NCBI GenBank assembly: GCA_048976805.1
Contig: JBHGUR010000085.1
Coordinates: forward strand, 29,648-93,647
DNA from: Ectobacillus sp048976805
Lineage (GTDB): Bacteria > Bacillota > Bacilli > Bacillales > Bacillaceae_G
DNA length: 64,000 nt
Reading direction: 5' to 3'
In this document: in pieces, positions 1 through 7,707 of the stretch
Numbering within the stretch: the stretch's first letter is position 1
Layout of the letters: each line of letters opens with the position of its first letter
Made by a program: the position numbers and the translations under genes
The notes under the pieces: model-generated
The model's database searches: none
What the model saw: only the letters and a program-made list of their open reading frames with translations
Told to the model about the DNA's origin: nothing

Positions 1-1
1 G

Positions 2-175
2 CATCCGCAGGAAGAAGAGGAGCATCTGAATTTGCGCCATATGAAGGTAGAAGAACTGCGGCGCCTTGCCCGAAGATACCGGGTTCCAAACCTATCGGGC
101 AACGAGATTAAGTTTGGCAGAAAAGAAGATTTAATTCATGCCATTGAGGATTTTTTCGGCAAGGAGGGTGACTGA
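2..175 (+). CDS. C-terminal end of a microcompartment-associated protein (EutK-like), partial
   Basis: Only the last 57 codons are in the window; the frame is open from the left edge to a TGA at 173-175 that overlaps the eutE start (TGATG), which implies translational coupling. The visible part is an acidic linker followed by a short helix-extension-helix motif (MKVEELRRLARRYRVP, then a basic segment GRKEDLIHAIEDFF). This resembles the Rho_N/SAP-type nucleic-acid-binding fold, and the N-terminus of Rho in this window (27497) has the same pattern. Firmicute eut operons often have a BMC protein with a C-terminal extension (EutK) just before eutE, so that is the likeliest identity. The BMC domain itself is not in view, so the assignment is by context. 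Confidence 0.5.
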   Translation, partial: HPQEEEEHLNLRHMKVEELRRLARRYRVPNLSGNEIKFGRKEDLIHAIEDFFGKEGD

Positions 176-1635
176 TGGAGCTGTTTGATAAAGACCTCAT
201 CTCCATTCAAGAGGTTCGGGGCATGGTTGCTAAGGCGAAAGGAGCGCAGCAGCAACTGGCGCAAATGAGCCAGAAACAAGTCGATCTGATTGTCCAAGCG
301 ATTGCCGAGGCGGCATATGAGCATAGAGAAAGGCTTGCCAAGCTGGCGCATAAGGAAACGGGTTTTGGAAAATGGGAGGATAAGGTGATTAAAAATACCT
401 TTGCTTCCAAGAATGTATATGAATCTATAAAAGATGTGAAAACGGTCGGTATTTTAAAAGACAACCAGGCTGAAAAGATTATGGAAGTGGCAGTGCCTGT
501 CGGAGTCATTGCAGGGCTAATTCCGTCTACCAACCCGACATCGACAGCGATTTATAAAGCGATGATTGCTATCAAATCGGCAAATGCCATCATTTTTTCA
601 CCGCATCCTAATGCACTGCAATCCATTGTAGAAACGACAAAGGTAATTGCACAGGCCGCGGAAAAAGCAGGATGCCCCGCAGGCGCAATTGCTTGCATGA
701 GCGTCCCCACCCTGGAGGGAACGGCTGAATTGATGAAGCATAAGGATGTGTCGCTTATTCTTGCGACAGGCGGCGGGGCGATGGTAAAGGCTGCGTATTC
801 ATCCGGCACGCCGGCTATTGGCGTAGGGCCGGGAAATGCCCCGGCATTCATTGAAAGAAGCGCCGACATTCCGCTGGCTGTTAAGCGGATATTGGATTCC
901 AAGACCTTTGATAACGGAACGATTTGCGCGTCGGAGCAATCCATCATGGTTGAAGAATGTGTAGAAGAGGCCGTAGTAGAAGAACTGAAAAAACAAGGTG
1001 CTTACTTTTTGACGAAAGAAGAAAGCGCCCGCCTTGAAAAATTTATCATGAGGCCAAATGGCACAATGAATCCGGCCATTGTTGGAAAAAGCGTGCAGCA
1101 TATTGCCAAGCTCGCCGGTTTGCATATTCCGGAAGCGACGAGGGTGCTGATTGCCAGAGAAAACCGGGTTGGGCTTTACGCCCCGTATTCTAGGGAAAAG
1201 CTCGCCCCCATTTTGGCATTTTACGTTGAAAAAGATTGGGAGGCGGCCTGCGGGAAATGTATTGAGATTTTAAACAATGAAGGGGCTGGCCATACACTTA
1301 TTATCCACTCCGAAAATCAAGAGGTCATTCGCGAATTTGCTTTGAAAAAGCCGGTATCCCGCCTATTGGTAAATACACCGGGCGCGCTCGGCGGCATCGG
1401 GGCGACGACGAACTTGCTTCCTGCGCTTACCCTTGGCTGCGGCGCTGTCGGAGGCAGCTCGACTTCTGATAATATAGGGCCGCTTCACCTGCTTAACATT
1501 CGCCGTATCGCCTACGGCGTAAAGGAGCTGGAGGATATTAAGCCGAAGGGGCAGCCGGTTTGCGCCGCGCCTTTTCATAAAGAAGAGTTGGTTCAATTTA
1601 TCGTTCAGGAAGTACTAAAACAACTGCAAATATAA
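175..1635 (+). CDS. eutE: CoA-acylating acetaldehyde dehydrogenase EutE
   Basis: 486 aa, the usual length for EutE/PduP. It oxidises acetaldehyde released by ethanolamine ammonia-lyase to acetyl-CoA with NAD+ and CoA inside the Eut microcompartment. The catalytic cysteine is C251 in DNGTICASEQS, and a conserved aldehyde dehydrogenase stretch IPSTNPTSTAIYKAM lies near residue 116. The first 18 or so residues form a predicted amphipathic helix set apart from the enzyme fold, as in the encapsulation peptides of this family. The start ATG overlaps the upstream stop, and AAGGAGG lies just before it. Genes for two shell proteins and the PduL phosphotransacylase follow, which supports Eut rather than a free aldehyde dehydrogenase. 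Confidence 0.93.
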   Translation: MELFDKDLISIQEVRGMVAKAKGAQQQLAQMSQKQVDLIVQAIAEAAYEHRERLAKLAHKETGFGKWEDKVIKNTFASKNVYESIKDVKTVGILKDNQAEKIMEVAVPVGVIAGLIPSTNPTSTAIYKAMIAIKSANAIIFSPHPNALQSIVETTKVIAQAAEKAGCPAGAIACMSVPTLEGTAELMKHKDVSLILATGGGAMVKAAYSSGTPAIGVGPGNAPAFIERSADIPLAVKRILDSKTFDNGTICASEQSIMVEECVEEAVVEELKKQGAYFLTKEESARLEKFIMRPNGTMNPAIVGKSVQHIAKLAGLHIPEATRVLIARENRVGLYAPYSREKLAPILAFYVEKDWEAACGKCIEILNNEGAGHTLIIHSENQEVIREFALKKPVSRLLVNTPGALGGIGATTNLLPALTLGCGAVGGSSTSDNIGPLHLLNIRRIAYGVKELEDIKPKGQPVCAAPFHKEELVQFIVQEVLKQLQI

Positions 1636-1665
1636 AAATGAAGATAATTTAAGGAGGAACGAAAC

Positions 1666-1953
1666 ATGGCAAATACAAATGCGTTAGGAATGATTGAAAC
1701 TCGTGGGTTGGTTGGAGCGATTGAAGCGGCGGATGCGATGGTAAAGGCTGCGAATGTTACGTTAATCGGCAAAGAGCAAATCGGTGCCGGCCTAGTGACA
1801 GTAATGGTGCGCGGGGATGTAGGCGCTGTAAAGGCGGCTACTGATGCAGGAGCCGCTGCGGCCGAACGTGTTGGCGAGCTTATATCCGTACATGTCATTC
1901 CGCGTCCGCACGGTGAGGTTGATGCCATTTTACCTAAGTCTGCAGCCGAATAA
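1666..1953 (+). CDS. eutM: BMC-H hexameric shell protein EutM/PduA type
   Basis: 95 aa, one BMC domain. The opening ALGMIETRGLVGAIEAADAMVKAA is the family signature, with HVIPRPHGEVD near the C-terminus. Such proteins form the hexagonal tiles of the microcompartment shell, with a central pore for small metabolites. It has a clear AAGGAGG Shine-Dalgarno before ATG and sits 30 bp after eutE. PduA, PduJ and EutM paralogs cannot be told apart by eye; EutM is chosen from the surrounding eut genes. A hairpin follows at 1963-1994. Confidence 0.93.
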   Translation: MANTNALGMIETRGLVGAIEAADAMVKAANVTLIGKEQIGAGLVTVMVRGDVGAVKAATDAGAAAAERVGELISVHVIPRPHGEVDAILPKSAAE

Positions 1954-1962
1954 TCAGATGAG

Positions 1963-1994
1963 GCACAGATGTACGATAAACGGTGCATCTGTGC
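1963..1994 (+). terminator. Intercistronic hairpin between eutM and eutT
   Basis: GCACAGATG pairs with CATCTGTGC across a 14-nt loop, followed only by a short TTTCC. It is probably a partial terminator or 3'-end stabiliser that lets the abundant shell protein be made in excess of the downstream genes. The role is inferred; the stem is seen directly. Confidence 0.5.
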
Positions 1995-2018
1995 TTTCCA
2001 TATAAGGGGTGTGACCGA

Positions 2019-2786
2019 ATGGCGGTTATTACGGAAAGTGAAATCAGAAAACGTTTGAAGGACCAGGATTTAAAAAGCATGAAGGTGTATGAGGTTCCGA
2101 AGAATACGATTGTTACGCCGTCTGCCAAGAGTTTTCTTACAGACCATAACATCCAGCTTCAATATGTTGATGAGGCGGAAAAAAGCGAAAGCGCAGCAAA
2201 ACAGGAGCGAAATGATGCAGAAATAAAGCCGTCCCACCGCTACCGGACGCTGTGCGGCGGCTTTATGGACGCAAAGCCGGAATACATGACAGCCTTGTAC
2301 GGGAATCTGCTTGTATATAAAGACCATAAACGAATCATTTTCCGCGGCAAGATAGATTCGCTGGAATCCAAGCTGATAGAAGCGCAAATTGCTGTGATGA
2401 AACTGAATATGCAAAAGCTGGCTGATGATTTGCAGGAGATTTTAGATTTTGTCCGAAACTTGCTGCGCTGCGAGGTGTTAGGGGAGAAGGCGGGCGAGTT
2501 CCGATTGCAAGGAATGGGGGCGCCTGAGCTTAGGGAAATATCCCACCATCCGCAAAAGTATTTTGGATTCGGCCACTTTATTCCAGATTACAAGATGGGG
2601 GAGCCGATTGTGATATTGAATGCCCTCCGCAGCGCAGTAAGGGAAACAGAATTGGCTGCATATCAAGCTTTCAAAAAAGAAGACGGCAGTACCGAACAAG
2701 AGGAAATCATTTTAGCGCTAAACCGCTTATCCTCGCTATTTTGGATTATGATGTTTAAAGCCAAAACAGGGCAATACAAGCCGTAA
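2019..2786 (+). CDS. eutT: Corrinoid adenosyltransferase EutT
   Basis: 255 aa from the ATG at 2019, which has AAGGGGTG before it; the frame could open earlier but without a ribosome site. EutT-type ATP:cob(I)alamin adenosyltransferases make the adenosylcobalamin needed by ethanolamine ammonia-lyase (EutBC, presumably encoded left of the window). N-terminal residues 1-45 (MAVITESEIRKRL) resemble the EutT/PduL-type leader; the central and C-terminal helical part (about 75-250) is the adenosyltransferase bundle. A charged linker lies near residues 48-60. Identification rests on overall resemblance and the conserved eutM-eutT-pduL order; catalytic residues were not mapped. Confidence 0.8.
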   Translation: MAVITESEIRKRLKDQDLKSMKVYEVPKNTIVTPSAKSFLTDHNIQLQYVDEAEKSESAAKQERNDAEIKPSHRYRTLCGGFMDAKPEYMTALYGNLLVYKDHKRIIFRGKIDSLESKLIEAQIAVMKLNMQKLADDLQEILDFVRNLLRCEVLGEKAGEFRLQGMGAPELREISHHPQKYFGFGHFIPDYKMGEPIVILNALRSAVRETELAAYQAFKKEDGSTEQEEIILALNRLSSLFWIMMFKAKTGQYKP

Positions 2787-2797
2787 GGAGGAAACCT

Positions 2798-3439
2798 ATG
2801 GACGCCTCTTTTGCAAACAGCCTTGCAGAAGCTGTTGCGGCCAAGCTTTTGCAGGGAACTTTTATTGAAGTGGAAGCCTCTGGGCGCCACGTTCACTTAA
2901 GCCGCAAGGAAATTGACATATTGTTTGGCAAGGGGCATAAACTCACAAAGTTGCGCGATTTATCCCAGCCGGGGCAGTTTGTCAGCAAGGAAAAAGTAAC
3001 GCTTATCGGCCCGAAGGGGGTATTGCGGGATGTTGCGGTATTGGGGCCGGAACGGAGCGAAACGCAGGTGGAAATCTCGCAAACGGATGCAATCATGCTG
3101 GGGATTCCTGCTCCCGTGCGGGAAAGCGGCCACCTTGACGGTACGCCCCCTATCATTCTTGCTGCAAACAGGGCAGTGAAAATTGAAAAAGGGGTAATCA
3201 TCGCCAAGCGGCATATTCATATGTCCCTTCAGGATGCAAAAAGGTTTCAAGTGCAGGATAAGGAGATGGCGCAAGTAAAGGTATTTGGAACACGCCCGCT
3301 TATTTTTGATGATGTAGTGATCCGCGTAAGCCCCCATTACCAGACATATATGCATATTGACTATGATGAGGCGAATGCATGCGGTTTTACGAAAGGTACT
3401 TTAGCGATGATTGTAAAAAAGGGGTACCTAGGAGAGTGA
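2798..3439 (+). CDS. eutD: Phosphate propanoyl/acetyltransferase, PduL type (EutD)
   Basis: 213 aa. It converts acetyl-CoA from EutE to acetyl-phosphate, recycling CoA inside the shell. Two PduL repeats are visible with their metal-binding histidines: RHVHLSRKEIDILFG (about residue 30) and KRHIHMSLQDAKRFQ (about residue 135), plus a later HYQTYMHIDYDEANA. The short N-terminal amphipathic stretch FANSLAEAVAAKLLQG looks like an encapsulation helix. Firmicute eut operons use this PduL-type enzyme in place of the Pta-like EutD of enterobacteria. The start ATG follows TAAGGAGG, 11 bp after eutT. Confidence 0.9.
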   Translation: MDASFANSLAEAVAAKLLQGTFIEVEASGRHVHLSRKEIDILFGKGHKLTKLRDLSQPGQFVSKEKVTLIGPKGVLRDVAVLGPERSETQVEISQTDAIMLGIPAPVRESGHLDGTPPIILAANRAVKIEKGVIIAKRHIHMSLQDAKRFQVQDKEMAQVKVFGTRPLIFDDVVIRVSPHYQTYMHIDYDEANACGFTKGTLAMIVKKGYLGE

Positions 3440-3443
3440 AAAG

Positions 3444-4109
3444 ATGGATATAGACCGACTAGTTGAAGCAATTACACAGGAAGTATACCAGCGCCTTGCG
3501 GAAATGAAGGAAGCCGCCAAGGAGGCAGCGGTCATTATGTCTTCTGTAGAGCAGCCGTTGCTGGAGCAAAAAATTAAGGGGAAGGCGAATGTTGAATATT
3601 ACCATCATGGACTTAGCCATGCCGATATAGTCATTATTCCGGATTTGTCCATTCAAATGCTGGCAAACCTGGCAAACGGATTAAGCACCGCCCCTGAGGA
3701 GCATTTTATTTTAAGCAGACTGTTGGAAGGAAAGCGGGTTATGGTTATTAAGGAGCGCATGCAGCATCACGTGCATAAGGAGACGGCTCCGCCTTTATTG
3801 TATCAGCTTTATGAATCGTATGAGCAAAAGTTGATTGATTTCGGCATGGAAGTAGCCCCTATTGCCAGCCTCTTTCAAACGGAAGAGACGGGATGCGGCC
3901 AGCGCGAAGAACCGAAACCGCCGCCTGCAACTTGCTGCGAGGAACCGCCGAAAGCTGTTGCGATTGAGAAAAAGCTTATCACAGAAGCTGACCTGCAAAA
4001 GCTCTTTCTCAGCAGAGTACGGGAAATCCATATTTTGCAAAATAGCATTATTACCCCACTTGCAAATGATTATATCCGGACGCACCATCTGATTGTGAAG
4101 CGCATGTAA
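3444..4109 (+). CDS. Firmicute ethanolamine-utilisation protein of unknown function (eut_hyp family)
   Basis: 221 aa, starting 5 bp after eutD. I do not know a demonstrated function. It matches what I recall of a protein family restricted to non-proteobacterial eut operons (eut_hyp). Visible features are an N-terminal amphipathic helix (DIDRLVEAITQEVYQRLAEM) of the kind used to attach cargo to shells, a compact middle domain containing ADIVIIPDLSIQMLANLANGL, and a Cys/Pro/Glu-rich linker near residues 150-175 with CC pairs. The C-terminal helix ends in IITPLANDYIRTHHL. The middle domain loosely recalls a flavoprotein-like Rossmann fold, and a link to cofactor handling is only a guess. Confidence 0.65.
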   Translation: MDIDRLVEAITQEVYQRLAEMKEAAKEAAVIMSSVEQPLLEQKIKGKANVEYYHHGLSHADIVIIPDLSIQMLANLANGLSTAPEEHFILSRLLEGKRVMVIKERMQHHVHKETAPPLLYQLYESYEQKLIDFGMEVAPIASLFQTEETGCGQREEPKPPPATCCEEPPKAVAIEKKLITEADLQKLFLSRVREIHILQNSIITPLANDYIRTHHLIVKRM

Positions 4110-4122
4110 TGGAGGTTTATAT

Positions 4123-4392
4123 ATGATTATCGGAAAAGTGGTAGGAAGCCTGTGGGCTACTCGAAAGGATGAAAAGCTAAACGGATTAAAGCTATTAATT
4201 GTATGCCCGCTATATGGGGAAAAGCAGGAGGAAGAGTATTTTGCTGCTGCGGATAATGCGGGGGCGGGAACGGGCGATATCGTTCTTATTACGCAAGGAA
4301 GCGCAGCCAGAACTTCTGTAGGCGACAATTCTATTCCTGTTGACGCGGTAATTGTCGGCGTAATTGACTCCATTGAGGTCGACAATGGCTAA
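4123..4392 (+). CDS. eutN: BMC-P pentameric vertex protein EutN
   Basis: 89 aa EutN/CcmL family. These pentamers cap the vertices of the icosahedral microcompartment. The sequence opens MIIGKVVGSLWATRKDEKL and contains the family segments AADNAGAGTGDIVLITQGSAAR and DAVIVGVIDSIEV. A GGAGG Shine-Dalgarno precedes the ATG. The last codons overlap the start of the next gene (ATGGCTAA), pointing to coupled translation of vertex and tandem-BMC proteins. Confidence 0.92.
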   Translation: MIIGKVVGSLWATRKDEKLNGLKLLIVCPLYGEKQEEEYFAAADNAGAGTGDIVLITQGSAARTSVGDNSIPVDAVIVGVIDSIEVDNG

Positions 4393-4927
4393 ATCTTTGG
4401 GGATTCTAGAATTGCGCAGTATTAGCAGGGGGATTTTGGCCGCCGACGCCATGGTGAAAACATCCCCGTGCGACTTACAGGTGATGCGGATGACATGTCC
4501 GGGGAAAATTCTCGTTATCGTAAGCGGGGAATCTGATGAGGTAATGGAGGCAATGGAAGCTGGAAAAAAGGTGGCGGAGGGCTTTCTTATGGATCAATAT
4601 GCGATTCATTCCGTTTCCCCTGCCATTTTATCAGCCATAAAGCATAAATATACGCCGGGTGAGGTAGATGCAATTGGAATATTGGAAGCTGCCCACATTG
4701 CCTCAGGCCTTTCTGCCTTAGACCAGGCTTTAAAGGAAGCGAGCGTTTCCTTGGTAAGATTGACACTCGGCCAGGCGATAGGCGGAAAGCTCGTTTACAT
4801 TATAACAGGGAACGTCAGCAGTGTAGAGCAAGCTCTCGATGCTTCCCTTAAAGTAATTCCACCGAAGTTTGTTGTGGATTATACGGTTATTCCTTCACCG
4901 AGCAGTGTTATGAAAAACTTTTTGTAA
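4385..4927 (+). CDS. Tandem BMC-domain shell protein, PduT-like
   Basis: 180 aa from the ATG at 4385, overlapping eutN. Two BMC domains are visible: one from about residue 5 (LGILELRSISRGILAADAM) and one from about 97 (AIGILEAAHIASGLSALDQA), ending VIPSPSSVM. Such BMC-T proteins form pseudohexameric trimers. C38 in the segment TCPGK falls exactly where PduT carries the cysteine that binds a [4Fe-4S] cluster at the trimer axis, so a redox shell protein is likely. This is different from EutL. The EutN-PduT-like pair directly precedes eutH. Identity as PduT-like is by sequence pattern; the cluster is inferred. Confidence 0.85.
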   Translation: MAKSLGILELRSISRGILAADAMVKTSPCDLQVMRMTCPGKILVIVSGESDEVMEAMEAGKKVAEGFLMDQYAIHSVSPAILSAIKHKYTPGEVDAIGILEAAHIASGLSALDQALKEASVSLVRLTLGQAIGGKLVYIITGNVSSVEQALDASLKVIPPKFVVDYTVIPSPSSVMKNFL

Positions 4928-4945
4928 GGCTAGGAGGAGACGAAT

Positions 4946-6076
4946 ATGGGAATCAATGAAATTATTATTTATTTAATGGTAATTTTCATGATTATAGGCG
5001 CGGTGGATAAATGTATATTAAAAAATAAGCTGAAGTTGGGCGATAAATTCGAGGAAGGTATTATGGCCATGGGCTCCTTAACCTTGGCGATGGTCGGAAT
5101 CATCGTTATGGCCCCGATTTTAGCTAAAGTTTTAAGTCCTATTATTGTGCCGGTTTACAGTGCTTTAGGGGCAGACCCATCTATGTTTGCGACTACATTG
5201 CTGGCAAATGATATGGGCGGCTTCCAGCTTGCTAAAGAAATGGCCAAAAACCCAGAAGCGGGATTATTTGCAGGAACAATTCTTGGCGCAATGATGGGGC
5301 CGACGATTGTATTTACAATTCCTGTTGCTTTAGGAATTATTGAAAAGAAAGACCATAAATTTTTGGCAACTGGTGTGCTGGCAGGAATGATTACGATTCC
5401 AATTGGCAGCTTTGTCGGCGGATTAGTAGCTGGCTTTCCTATCATGATGGTTTTGAAAAACCTTATTCCAATTATCATCGTAGCGGCGCTCGTTATTGTT
5501 GGTTTATGGAAAATTCCAGAGAAAATGATTAAAGGCTTTACCGTATTCGGCCAAGGGGTAGTTATTGTTGCAACGCTTGGGCTGGCAGTCGGCATTGTTG
5601 ACGGGCTTACAGGAATTACGCTAATTCCGGGCATTGCCCCAATTAATGAAGGTATTTCTATTGTTGGCAGCATTGCTATCGTATTGGCGGGAGCCTTTGT
5701 TATGGTTGAAGTGATTACCCGCGTATTTAAAAAGCCGTTAATGAAGTTTGGTAAATTGCTAGGCATGAATGATATTGCAGCTGCCGGAATGGTTGCGACG
5801 TTAGCGAACAATATTCCGATGTTTACGATGCTAAAAGACATGGATGATAGAGGCAAGATTTTAAACGTTGCGTTTGCTGTATCTGCTGCCTTTGTATTAG
5901 GCGACCACTTAGGTTTTACTGCCGGCGTGGCAAGGGACATGATTTTCCCGATGATTGTCGGTAAATTTACCGGCGGCATTACGGCAGTTATCGTCGCTAT
6001 GTTTATCGCAAATCGAATGCTCGGAAAGACTGAGACAAACGAGGGAGGCCATACGAAATATGGAAAAGTTGGATAA
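4946..6076 (+). CDS. eutH: Ethanolamine permease/facilitator EutH
   Basis: 376 aa integral membrane protein with about ten hydrophobic segments from the N-terminus (INEIIIYLMVIFMIIGAVDKC) onward. It brings ethanolamine into the cell, which matters mainly at low external concentration or acidic pH. The segments STLLANDMGGFQLAKE-like (here TTLLANDMGGFQLAKE, near residue 82) and ALGIIEKKDHK are typical of EutH. A TAGGAGGAG Shine-Dalgarno precedes the ATG. The end overlaps the first codons of eutQ. Confidence 0.93.
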   Translation: MGINEIIIYLMVIFMIIGAVDKCILKNKLKLGDKFEEGIMAMGSLTLAMVGIIVMAPILAKVLSPIIVPVYSALGADPSMFATTLLANDMGGFQLAKEMAKNPEAGLFAGTILGAMMGPTIVFTIPVALGIIEKKDHKFLATGVLAGMITIPIGSFVGGLVAGFPIMMVLKNLIPIIIVAALVIVGLWKIPEKMIKGFTVFGQGVVIVATLGLAVGIVDGLTGITLIPGIAPINEGISIVGSIAIVLAGAFVMVEVITRVFKKPLMKFGKLLGMNDIAAAGMVATLANNIPMFTMLKDMDDRGKILNVAFAVSAAFVLGDHLGFTAGVARDMIFPMIVGKFTGGITAVIVAMFIANRMLGKTETNEGGHTKYGKVG

Positions 6077-6524
6077 AGCGATGCTAGAAGAAGTAATCCG
6101 CAAGGTAATCGCCGAGCAGCTTTCTGGCATAAAATCTGCTGCAATCGAAAAGCATCAAGACATGAGCGGAGTTGCTTCTATTAAACTGGAAACTGTAAAG
6201 ATGGGCGAAGCAGACCGGCTTGCTACAGGCAAGCCGGAGGATGTAGTTTATACGAAGGATTTGTTTACGCTAGAAGAAAGCCCGCGCCTTGGCTGCGGCA
6301 TCATGGAAATGAAGGAAACCACGTTTGAGTGGACGTTAAACTACGATGAAATTGATTATGTGATCGAAGGGCGCCTTGATATTTTAATAGACGGGCGAAA
6401 GGTGAGCGCGGAAGCAGGGGAGATTATTTTCATCCCAAAAGGAAGCTGCATCCAGTTTTCCGTGCCGGACTTTGCGCGGTTTATGTATGTAACGTATCCT
6501 GCTGATTGGGCCGCGCAAGGATAA
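6060..6524 (+). CDS. eutQ: Acetate kinase-like cupin protein EutQ
   Basis: 154 aa from the ATG at 6060, preceded by GGGAGG; the frame is open upstream through eutH but the eutH overlap and the ribosome site favour this start. Residues 1-25 form an amphipathic helix (MEKLDKAMLEEVIRKVIAEQ), and residues about 55-150 are a cupin barrel containing DEIDYVIEGRLDILIDGRKV and GEIIFIPKGSCIQFS. EutQ is reported to have acetate-kinase activity and to be needed for assembly of the Eut compartment in Salmonella. It is the last gene of the operon here and is followed by a terminator. Confidence 0.9.
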   Translation: MEKLDKAMLEEVIRKVIAEQLSGIKSAAIEKHQDMSGVASIKLETVKMGEADRLATGKPEDVVYTKDLFTLEESPRLGCGIMEMKETTFEWTLNYDEIDYVIEGRLDILIDGRKVSAEAGEIIFIPKGSCIQFSVPDFARFMYVTYPADWAAQG

Positions 6525-6541
6525 AGGGATCGAACGATTGT

Positions 6542-6572
6542 GAGGGTATGCTTTTTCGCATACCCCTCTTTT
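6542..6572 (+). terminator. Rho-independent terminator of the eut operon
   Basis: GAGGGTATGC pairs with GCATACCCCTC (one bulged C) around a TTTTTC loop, followed by TTTTATTT. It closes the eut operon and faces the converging fic remnant. Confidence 0.85.
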
Positions 6573-6599
6573 ATTTCAACAGAAAAATCCGGCAAGCGT

Positions 6600-7227
6600 T
6601 TAATCAAGCTCTTTACATAAAACCCCGCTTAATCTTACTTCAATTGGCCGTTTCTTTAAAAACGTAATGAAATTCCTTTCACTAAGCTCCGCAAGCGCTT
6701 TACCGACAATATATTTTATTTTCTCGGTTGCGTGAATCAACTCCCCTTTTGTCATTCCTTTCCCTTCAATACCAAAAATGTAATTTTGCCCAAGAATAAA
6801 TAAAATATCCTGGCTTTCCGGGCTTAACTCAACGCTTTCTATAATGTCTGTCATCATATTGGATAGCTGCCTCATTTTATGTTTCTTTTCAGAAAGGTCG
6901 GCAATAATATCGCTTTGCGCCCTATGGATAATCTGGAAGAACGCTTCGCAGAAAAAAGTTAATTCCCCCTTACTATAAGGGGGGGTGCATTCGGTAAATG
7001 CATCATAATACATTTGCCGGGATTACTTTGCTTTGTTTCATAACTTGATCGTGGAGCATATCTAACGCGGAATGATTTACATAAAAGCACAAGAATTCTT
7101 GATTGCTTTTGTACGGTTTCATGTGAAACGGGAGTTTTACTGTTCCGTAGCTATTGAAACGCCGCTCATATTCTAATTGATATTTGCTTGGATCTTTATA
7201 ATAGAGCTTAGACAGGGGTTCATACAT
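6600..7227 (-). pseudogene. fic-family gene remnant with internal deletion and frameshift
   Basis: Two overlapping minus-strand frames match the two ends of one Fic-family protein. The first (7227-7003, 74 aa, MYEPLSKLYYKDPSKYQLEY..., with GGGAGGG before its ATG) resembles the N-terminal domain of Bacillus Fic proteins. The second (7013-6600, 137 aa, YYDAFTECTPPYSKGELTFF...) resembles the part after the Fic core. The middle, including the HPFxDGNGRxxR catalytic motif and the inhibitory helix, is absent, about 170 residues compared with what I recall of intact relatives. The two parts are out of frame at the join (about 7003-7013). An intact Fic protein would transfer AMP to targets; this copy cannot. 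Family identity is from memory of relatives. Confidence 0.6.
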
Positions 7228-7254
7228 TGCATTCCCTCCCTTTTAAAGTTAGGC

Positions 7255-7460
7255 GGTGTTAAACATTAGTGTTGATATGTGACCCTTTCTTTTAGGTGTG
7301 GAGAGTGCTCCCAGCCTTGTGTCGTAACGGTCAGGGCCTAGTTTTGCCTCGCCCGAAGGAAAACCAGAGGGAGCACACCAGTGCAGGTTGCGATTGGTTC
7401 TGCATAACCCTGATGTACAGACGTGCGTTATATAAAAATCAACATTGACCTTTAGCAGAG
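7255..7460 (+). repeat. Dispersed repeat family A, copy 1 (MITE-like)
   Basis: Starts GTGTTAAACATTAGTGTTGAT and ends ATCAACATTGACCTTTAGCAGAG on the complementary pattern, so the ends are imperfect inverted repeats. The interior includes GAGAGTGCTCCCAGCC, GTAACGGTCAGGGCCTAG and AAGGAAAACCAGAGGGAG, shared with copies at 27030, 35685, 38439 and 41235. It has no coding capacity. Confidence 0.8.
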
Positions 7461-7548
7461 ATTAAAATTAAACAATATGTGTTGAAGTGCAGTTTTTATG
7501 GTTAAAAATAGCTATCATTTATAATTATTACATCAATAGTGGTTTTTT

Positions 7549-7578
7549 AACATCAAAAAATGCCCATTTTTTGATGTT
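7549..7578. repeat. Perfect 13-bp inverted repeat
   Basis: AACATCAAAAAAT and ATTTTTTGATGTT flank a GCCC loop. No T-run follows directly. It may be a protein-binding site or a weak bidirectional terminator; no family is recognised. Confidence 0.5.
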
Positions 7579-7607
7579 ATATCAATCTTTTTGTTTTAAA
7601 GGTTATA

Positions 7608-7679
7608 TTTTTCTTGGTAAATGTGCATTGATTTATAAAAATTTGCGTCACTAAGCATATGTTTGCTTGCCAAGAAAAA
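7608..7679. repeat. Distant inverted repeat TTTTTCTTGG / CCAAGAAAAA
   Basis: Perfect 10-bp arms at 7608-7617 and 7670-7679, separated by 52 bp, just upstream of the fadF promoter. The spacing would suit two sites for a dimeric regulator. Its function is unknown. Confidence 0.4.
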
Positions 7680-7707
7680 ATTTTGGCCTGTTCTACAACA
7701 AAAAGTG

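Noticed and set aside
1959..1996. Hairpin after eutM as a EutV antitermination site
   Set aside because: EutV sites are two neighbouring hairpins with a shared terminal-loop motif overlapping a terminator; only one stem and no T-run are present.
5155..6144. 329-aa minus-strand frame opposite eutH
   Set aside because: It is a mirror of the hydrophobic eutH sequence; the plus-strand EutH match and codon pattern decide.
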